19,120 nucleotides of DNA, from NCBI GenBank assembly GCA_049794535.1, contig JBARCX010000171.1, positions 1 through 19,120 of the forward strand, written 5' to 3'. The translations under genes and the position numbers were made by a program. Source of the DNA: JBARCX01 sp049794535. Its GTDB lineage: Bacteria; Pseudomonadota; Gammaproteobacteria; Xanthomonadales; Rhodanobacteraceae. Below the pieces are notes generated by a model. The model searched no databases, was not told where the DNA came from, and saw only the letters and a program-made list of their open reading frames with translations. Of the stretch, positions 15,629 to 19,120 are shown one piece after another (within the stretch, counting starts at the first letter, position 1; each line of letters starts with the position of its first letter).

Positions 15629-15679
15629 TTGCCTAGAGCGTGCAAAGCACGCTTAGGCAAATCAGGCACGGGCTTTTTT
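15629..15679 (+). promoter_or_regulatory. Hairpin and downstream T-run between lpxA and lpxB
   Basis: TTGCCTA(G)AGCGTGC-AAA-GCACGCTTAGGCAA (15629-15660) is a 14-bp stem with a single bulged G. A run of six T (15674-15679) follows only after 13 bases, so the layout is not a standard terminator. It may attenuate or process the mRNA before lpxB. It is the only sizeable gap inside the lpxD-rnhB cluster. Confidence 0.55.
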
Positions 15680-15699
15680 GCTCTGCAGGAGAATTCATC

Positions 15700-16914
15700 A
15701 TGCAGGCCAGCGAGCCACAACTTCCGCTCATCGCCATCCTCGCCGGCGAGGATTCCGGCGATCAGCTCGGCGCGGACCTGATCGTTGCGTTGCGCCAGCG
15801 CTATCCGCAGGCACGCTTCGTGGGTATTGGCGGGCGCCGGATGCAGGCGCAGGGTTTCGAATCCTGGTACGACATTCACGAGCTGTCGCTATTCGGCTTT
15901 GCCGAAGTCATCAGCCACCTGCCCCGACTGCTGCGCTTGCGCAAAGCGCTGGTGTCACGGTTGCTGAAAGTAAAGCCCGACGTCGTCGTCGGCATCGACG
16001 CACCGGATTTCAATCTCGGTGTCGCGCAACGCTTGAAGCAGGCCGGCTTGCGCACCGTGCACTATGTCAGCCCATCCGTATGGGCCTGGCGTGAAAAACG
16101 TGCAGAGAAAATCGGCCGTTCGGCGTCACGCGTACTGTGCCTGTTCCCGATGGAGCCGGCGATCTACGCGAAGCACGGTGTCGATGCACGCTTCGTTGGC
16201 CATCCGTTAGCCGATCGTTTTGCCTTGGTATCCGACCGCATCGGTGCACGCGAACACCTGCAACTCCCTCAGAACGTCCCGGTGCTGGCCGTGCTTCCAG
16301 GCAGCCGATCATCTGAACTGGCTCGGCTCGGTCCAGCCTTCCTCGATGCCGCGCATCGCGTCGCGAATGCGCTGCCAGGGCTGCGCATCGTGATCCCCGC
16401 TGCCAACCCGCAAGTGCTTGCCAAGCTGCGCACCATGTTGGCCAAAGGGCGACACGACGAAGCGATGCCACTCCTGCTGGACGGCCAAGCACACGAGGCC
16501 ATGCTGGCTGCCGATGTCGTTCTACTGGCTTCCGGCACCGCCACGCTGGAAGCAATGCTGGCGAAACGCCCCATGGTGGTCGGCTATCGCGTATCGCCGA
16601 CCAGTTACCACATCGCGCGCATGCTGAACATGCTCAAGACCGATGTCTACGCTCTGCCCAACATCCTTGCTCGCGCCTGTGGACTGGGAGAAAAGGCGCT
16701 GCTCGTGCCCGAGCTGATGCAAGACGACTTCACTGCCGACAAACTCGCCCAAGCCACGCTCGCGCTATTCCAGGACAGCGAACGGCGTGGTGCCATTGTC
16801 GCGGCCTTCGAACATCTGCATCGCGAACTACGCGGTGAGTTGGATGGTGCCGCTGGCGATCACGCCGCAGCCGCCATTGCCGAACTGATCGATGCAAAAC
16901 ATGCCACCGAATAA
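15700..16914 (+). CDS. lpxB: Lipid-A-disaccharide synthase (404 residues)
   Basis: A GT19 glycosyltransferase at the inner membrane that joins UDP-2,3-diacylglucosamine and lipid X to form the lipid A disaccharide. Seen: IAILAGEDSGDQLGADLI (11-28; usually AGEASGD), FVGIGGRRMQAQGF, GIDAPDFNL, YVSPSVWAWR, FVGHPLAD, VLPGSRSSEL, and the nucleotide-site segment LASGTATLEAMLAKRPMVVG. The start at 15700 has AGGAGA just upstream and removes a 20-residue extension that would run through the intergenic hairpin region. Slightly longer than E. coli LpxB (382). Its 3' end overlaps rnhB. Confidence 0.97.
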   Translation: MQASEPQLPLIAILAGEDSGDQLGADLIVALRQRYPQARFVGIGGRRMQAQGFESWYDIHELSLFGFAEVISHLPRLLRLRKALVSRLLKVKPDVVVGIDAPDFNLGVAQRLKQAGLRTVHYVSPSVWAWREKRAEKIGRSASRVLCLFPMEPAIYAKHGVDARFVGHPLADRFALVSDRIGAREHLQLPQNVPVLAVLPGSRSSELARLGPAFLDAAHRVANALPGLRIVIPAANPQVLAKLRTMLAKGRHDEAMPLLLDGQAHEAMLAADVVLLASGTATLEAMLAKRPMVVGYRVSPTSYHIARMLNMLKTDVYALPNILARACGLGEKALLVPELMQDDFTADKLAQATLALFQDSERRGAIVAAFEHLHRELRGELDGAAGDHAAAAIAELIDAKHATE

Positions 16915-17551
16915 CCTCGTCGCAAGCGCCATTCCAGCGCAGGACTTATCCTCTCGGGCGAACACAAAAAGCATCTTCATTGCCGGCGTAGACGAAGCCG
17001 GTCGTGGTCCGCTGGCTGGCCCGGTGGTGGTCGCTGCGGTCATCCTCGATCCCGCCCATCCCATCGTCGGCTTAAACGACTCCAAGAAGCTCAGCGAAGC
17101 AAAACGTGAGGCGCTGTATCCACTGATCATCGAGCATGCCTTAGCTCACTGCGTCATCGCGGTCGAGGCGGACGAGATCGATCGACTCAATATTTTCCAA
17201 GCCACGATGGTCGGCATGAGTCGTGCCGTCGCGGGCCTCGCTCCCGCCGCCCACGAGGCGCTGATCGACGGTAACAAGCTGCCCAAGGATCTCCCCTGTC
17301 CCGGTCGCGCCATCGTCGGTGGTGATGCGTTGGAACCCGCCATCAGTGCAGCATCGATCCTCGCCAAAGTCACTCGGGACCGCCTGATGGTTTCGTTAAA
17401 CGAAACCTTCCCCGGCTACGGTTTCGCCGTGCACAAAGGCTACCCAACCCCCGCCCATCTCGCTGCATTGGAGCGCTTAGGCCCCTGCATCCAACATCGG
17501 CGCAGCTTTGCACCGGTAAAGCGCTTATGCGATCAGGCCCGCCTGTTTTGA
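16892..17551 (+). CDS. rnhB: Ribonuclease HII (up to 219 residues)
   Basis: Cuts the RNA strand of RNA-DNA hybrids and initiates ribonucleotide excision repair. The four catalytic acidic residues are present: D34 and E35 (AGVDEAGRGPLAGPV, 31-45), D126 (LIDGNKLP) and D145 (GGDALEPAISAASILAKV). LNDSKKLSEAKR (61-72) and the C-terminal HKGYPTPAHL (181-190) and HRRSF segments are typical. The first ATG (16892) overlaps lpxB by 23 bp; another at 16901 is possible, and neither has a clear ribosome site. The N-terminus is about 25 residues longer than in E. coli. The stop codon is the first three bases' overlap with a tandem repeat array. Confidence 0.96.
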   Translation: MQNMPPNNLVASAIPAQDLSSRANTKSIFIAGVDEAGRGPLAGPVVVAAVILDPAHPIVGLNDSKKLSEAKREALYPLIIEHALAHCVIAVEADEIDRLNIFQATMVGMSRAVAGLAPAAHEALIDGNKLPKDLPCPGRAIVGGDALEPAISAASILAKVTRDRLMVSLNETFPGYGFAVHKGYPTPAHLAALERLGPCIQHRRSFAPVKRLCDQARLF

Positions 17552-17604
17552 ATCGAGCATTCTGATTCGATTATTCTGAATCGATCGCCCTGATTCGATC
17601 AGGT
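17549..17604. repeat. Four tandem 14-bp repeats starting at the rnhB stop codon
   Basis: Four consecutive 14-bp units start at 17549, 17563, 17577 and 17591. Each begins TGAATCGA or TGATTCGA, alternating A/T at base 4, with more variable last six bases (GCATTC, TTATTC, TCGCCC, TCAGGT). The alternation creates hairpins: TCGATT/AATCGA (17567-17584) and CCTGAT-TCG-ATCAGG (17589-17603). The first unit includes the rnhB TGA. Function unknown. A protein-binding array, a 3'-end RNA structure, or replication slippage are all possible. Confidence 0.8.
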
Positions 17605-17844
17605 CGCACCCGCTAAACCGCGACTATCCCATTGCATTTTCTGCAACGTTTTCGGTTGCAGATGCATCCGAGCAGGTATAGGAATGAAACCGGAGGGTTT
17701 CGTGCGCGGTTCCATCGAAACAGGAGTCCGCATTAACAGCCCACCGGCCTCCGCAGGGACGCATAAACGATAGTCATCGGTCCTTACCGCTGGCAGCGCA
17801 ATAACCGTGTTGCTATGCGGGCATCAGACCTTTCGGAGGGTGCC
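17605..17844 (+). other. Structured intergenic region upstream of the small ORF; possible leader RNA or small RNA
   Basis: No gene is evident here. Two hairpins stand out: TCTGCAAC-GTTTTCG-GTTGCAGA (17640-17662), extendable by TGCAT/ATGCA across a bulge, and GAAACC-GGAG-GGTTTC (17686-17701). TATAGG at 17677-17682 is a poor -10-like element. The region leads directly into the strong ribosome site at 17835. It does not match a riboswitch class I can recognise by eye. Confidence 0.35.
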
Positions 17845-18045
17845 ATGATGCTTCCATTCCGCCGCCCAACACAGCCTAAGTCGCCACCTAAGCCGCTCGT
17901 ATCAAACATGCCGCAAGATCCACAGAAAGAGCCTGACATGGAAGCCAAGTCGCATGTCGATTACAACCTGCAGCCACTCAGCGTACAAAGCTGGCAGCAT
18001 TACATCGAAAGTCAAAGCAACGACCAGCCTTTCAAAGTGCACTAG
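17845..18045 (+). CDS. Small hypothetical Pro/Gln-rich protein (66 residues)
   Basis: I do not recognise this protein. Support is a strong ribosome site GGAGGG (17835-17840) at good spacing to twin ATG codons (17845 and 17848), so the product is 66 or 65 residues. The first third is basic and proline-rich (FRRPTQPKSPPKPL), the middle acidic (PQDPQKEPDMEAK), and the end polar (SVQSWQHYIESQSNDQPFKV). There is no signal peptide, membrane segment or cysteine, and it looks largely disordered. An in-frame ATG at 17815 would add ten residues but bypasses the ribosome site. No terminator follows. Confidence 0.55.
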   Translation: MMLPFRRPTQPKSPPKPLVSNMPQDPQKEPDMEAKSHVDYNLQPLSVQSWQHYIESQSNDQPFKVH

Positions 18046-18179
18046 TCCGCCTGAATACGGAACGTGCAACCGCCTGGCTTAGGGGGAGGTCGGGCGGTCT
18101 GCCGCACAATGATGGTTAGGCCCGCCGCGTAAATCGACTCATCCGGCAACCCTGTCGATGTGCGAAACTTGGCGGTGTA

Positions 18180-18236
18180 TTGGCGTCGCACTAGGTTGCA
18201 CAACAAGGTGCGTCCTTCATAAACAAGCCACGCCAA
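18180..18236. repeat. Nested inverted repeat in the spacer before dnaE
   Basis: An outer stem TTGGCGT/ACGCCAA (18180-18186 with 18230-18236) encloses an adjacent inner stem CGCAC/GTGCG (18187-18191 with 18208-18212). It lies in 18046-18329, where I find no supported gene. It may be a structured RNA or a remnant of a mobile or repetitive element. Confidence 0.45.
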
Positions 18237-18276
18237 CAAAGCCGACCAAGCTGGCCGGTGAATCCACAATCAATTC

Positions 18277-18305
18277 TTGCCCGCCCTTGAGCACACCGCT
18301 AGGCT
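18277..18305 (+). promoter_or_regulatory. Weak candidate promoter for dnaE
   Basis: TTGCCC (18277-18282) and TAGGCT (18300-18305) have a 17-bp spacer and end 24 bases before dnaE. Both hexamers match consensus poorly. It is listed because dnaE is separated from rnhB by a long gap and probably needs its own transcription start. Confidence 0.25.
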
Positions 18306-18329
18306 GGGCCATCACCTTGCGCGTGAGCC

Positions 18330-19120
18330 ATGTCCGTCCGCTTTGCCCACCTGCACCTGCACAGCGAATACTCGCTGGTCGACTCGACTATCCGCATCAA
18401 AGCGATGGTCGAAGCTTGCGCGCGCTCAGGGATGCCCGCCGTAGCGCTTACCGACGAATGCAACATGTTCGCGCTGGTGAAGTTCTACAAGGCGTGCAGT
18501 GGCGCCGGCATCAAACCGATTTGCGGTAGCGACCTGTGGATCTCGGCGCATGACGATCCACGCCCATGGCGGCTCACCCTGCTTTGCCAGCACCGCGACG
18601 GCTACCTCAACCTCTCGCGACTTGTATCGCGCGCCTGGCGCGAAGGCCAGCACAGTGGCCGCGCACTCGTCGAGGCTGGCTGGCTTGGCGTAGAAGCAGC
18701 CGACGCCCCGGTCGAAGGGCTCATCGCCCTGCTCGGACGCGAGAGCGAAGTAGGCCGCGTAGCGGTGAACCAAGGCATCGAGGCGGCGCTGCAGAAATTG
18801 CGCCCGCTCGTCCGATTGTTCCCTGATCGCCTCTATCTGGAACTCACCCGATGCGGACGTGAGGGCGAAGAGACGTGGAATACCGTCGCACTTGCCCTGG
18901 CCGTCGAACTCAACTTGCCGGTACTCGCCAGCAACGATGTGCGCTTCCTCAAGCAGGATGATTACGAAGCCCATGAAGCACGCGTGTGCATCAACCAGGG
19001 GCGCGTACTCGCCGATCCCAAGCGCCCGCGCGACTTCAGCGACCAGCAGTACCTCAAGACACCCGAGGAAATGGAGGCGTTGTTCGCCGACCTGCCCGAG
19101 GCGCTGGAAAACGCCCTCGA
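18330..19120 (+). CDS. dnaE: DNA polymerase III subunit alpha (first 263 residues; runs off the right edge)
   Basis: The catalytic subunit of the replicative polymerase (family about 1150-1200 residues). Only the N-terminal PHP domain is in the window: FAHLHLHSEYSLVDS (5-19), MPAVALTDECNMFALVKFY (35-53), GIKPICGSDLWIS, LPVLASNDVRFLKQDDYEAHEARVCI, and the following QQYLKTPEEM. The start at 18330 gives MSVRFAHLHLHSEYS, as in the family; GTGAG upstream is a weak ribosome site. The first PHP motif keeps the HxH histidines, but later metal positions are altered (TDHGN-type is TDECN; NDVH is NDVR), so the PHP site is probably inactive as in E. coli. The frame is open to the last base. Confidence 0.97.
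   Translation, partial: MSVRFAHLHLHSEYSLVDSTIRIKAMVEACARSGMPAVALTDECNMFALVKFYKACSGAGIKPICGSDLWISAHDDPRPWRLTLLCQHRDGYLNLSRLVSRAWREGQHSGRALVEAGWLGVEAADAPVEGLIALLGRESEVGRVAVNQGIEAALQKLRPLVRLFPDRLYLELTRCGREGEETWNTVALALAVELNLPVLASNDVRFLKQDDYEAHEARVCINQGRVLADPKRPRDFSDQQYLKTPEEMEALFADLPEALENAL

Noticed and set aside
17549..17604. Tandem repeats considered as a CRISPR array
   Set aside because: The units are only 14 bp, directly contiguous, without unique spacers, and no cas genes are present.
18060..18130. Possible integron attC site (reverse-strand GCCTAAC-like core near 18113-18122)
   Set aside because: The matching GTTRRRY core at the other end is not present (nearest is GTTGCAC) and no integrase or second attC is in the window.
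18042..18269. 75-residue reading frame on the minus strand in the rnhB-dnaE spacer
   Set aside because: It begins with TTG, has no ribosome site and no recognisable domain, and runs through the inverted repeat. It is kept only as a possible gene remnant in the findings.

Overview
This window is a core chromosomal segment of a GC-rich gammaproteobacterium. The gene order (glnD and map facing rpsB-tsf, then pyrH, frr, uppS, cdsA, dxr, rseP, bamA, lpxD, fabZ, lpxA, lpxB, rnhB, dnaE, with no skp between bamA and lpxD) and the protein sequences fit the Xanthomonadales best, most likely Rhodanobacteraceae (Dyella/Rhodanobacter/Frateuria-like). That placement is inference from gene order and protein character; no database search was possible.

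Left arm, minus strand (1-2681): map (methionine aminopeptidase), a 93-residue three-helix membrane protein of unknown function, and the N-terminal 522 residues of glnD (PII uridylyltransferase), which runs off the left edge. The short gaps of 30 and 37 bp suggest one transcript. Positions 2682-3004 are a divergent control region. It holds a consensus-like rpsB promoter and a leader of about 230 nt with three hairpins, consistent with ribosomal protein S2 autoregulation.

Centre, plus strand: rpsB-tsf (S2 and EF-Ts) with a strong hairpin between the genes and a clean terminator after tsf. Then pyrH with its own promoter, frr, and the envelope run uppS-cdsA-dxr-rseP-bamA. These supply ribosome recycling, UMP kinase, isoprenoid and lipid carriers, CDP-diacylglycerol, the site-2 sigma-E-pathway protease and the outer-membrane protein insertase. 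A perfect 14-bp-stem terminator follows bamA.

Right part: lpxD-fabZ-lpxA-lpxB-rnhB, tightly packed (2-bp gap, ATGA overlap, one structured gap, coding overlap). It covers early lipid A synthesis plus RNase HII. A 778-bp stretch (17552-18329) between rnhB and dnaE is the least explained part. It holds four 14-bp tandem repeats beginning exactly on the rnhB stop codon, several perfect hairpins, a 65-66-residue Pro/Gln-rich ORF with a strong ribosome binding site, and a nested inverted repeat. The first 263 codons of dnaE close the window.

Most of the window is conventional housekeeping DNA. No CRISPR array, insertion sequence, prophage, tRNA or rRNA gene was seen. The most unusual parts are the rnhB-dnaE spacer, the small membrane ORF between map and glnD, the rpsB control region, and a chain-length-determining Met in LpxA.
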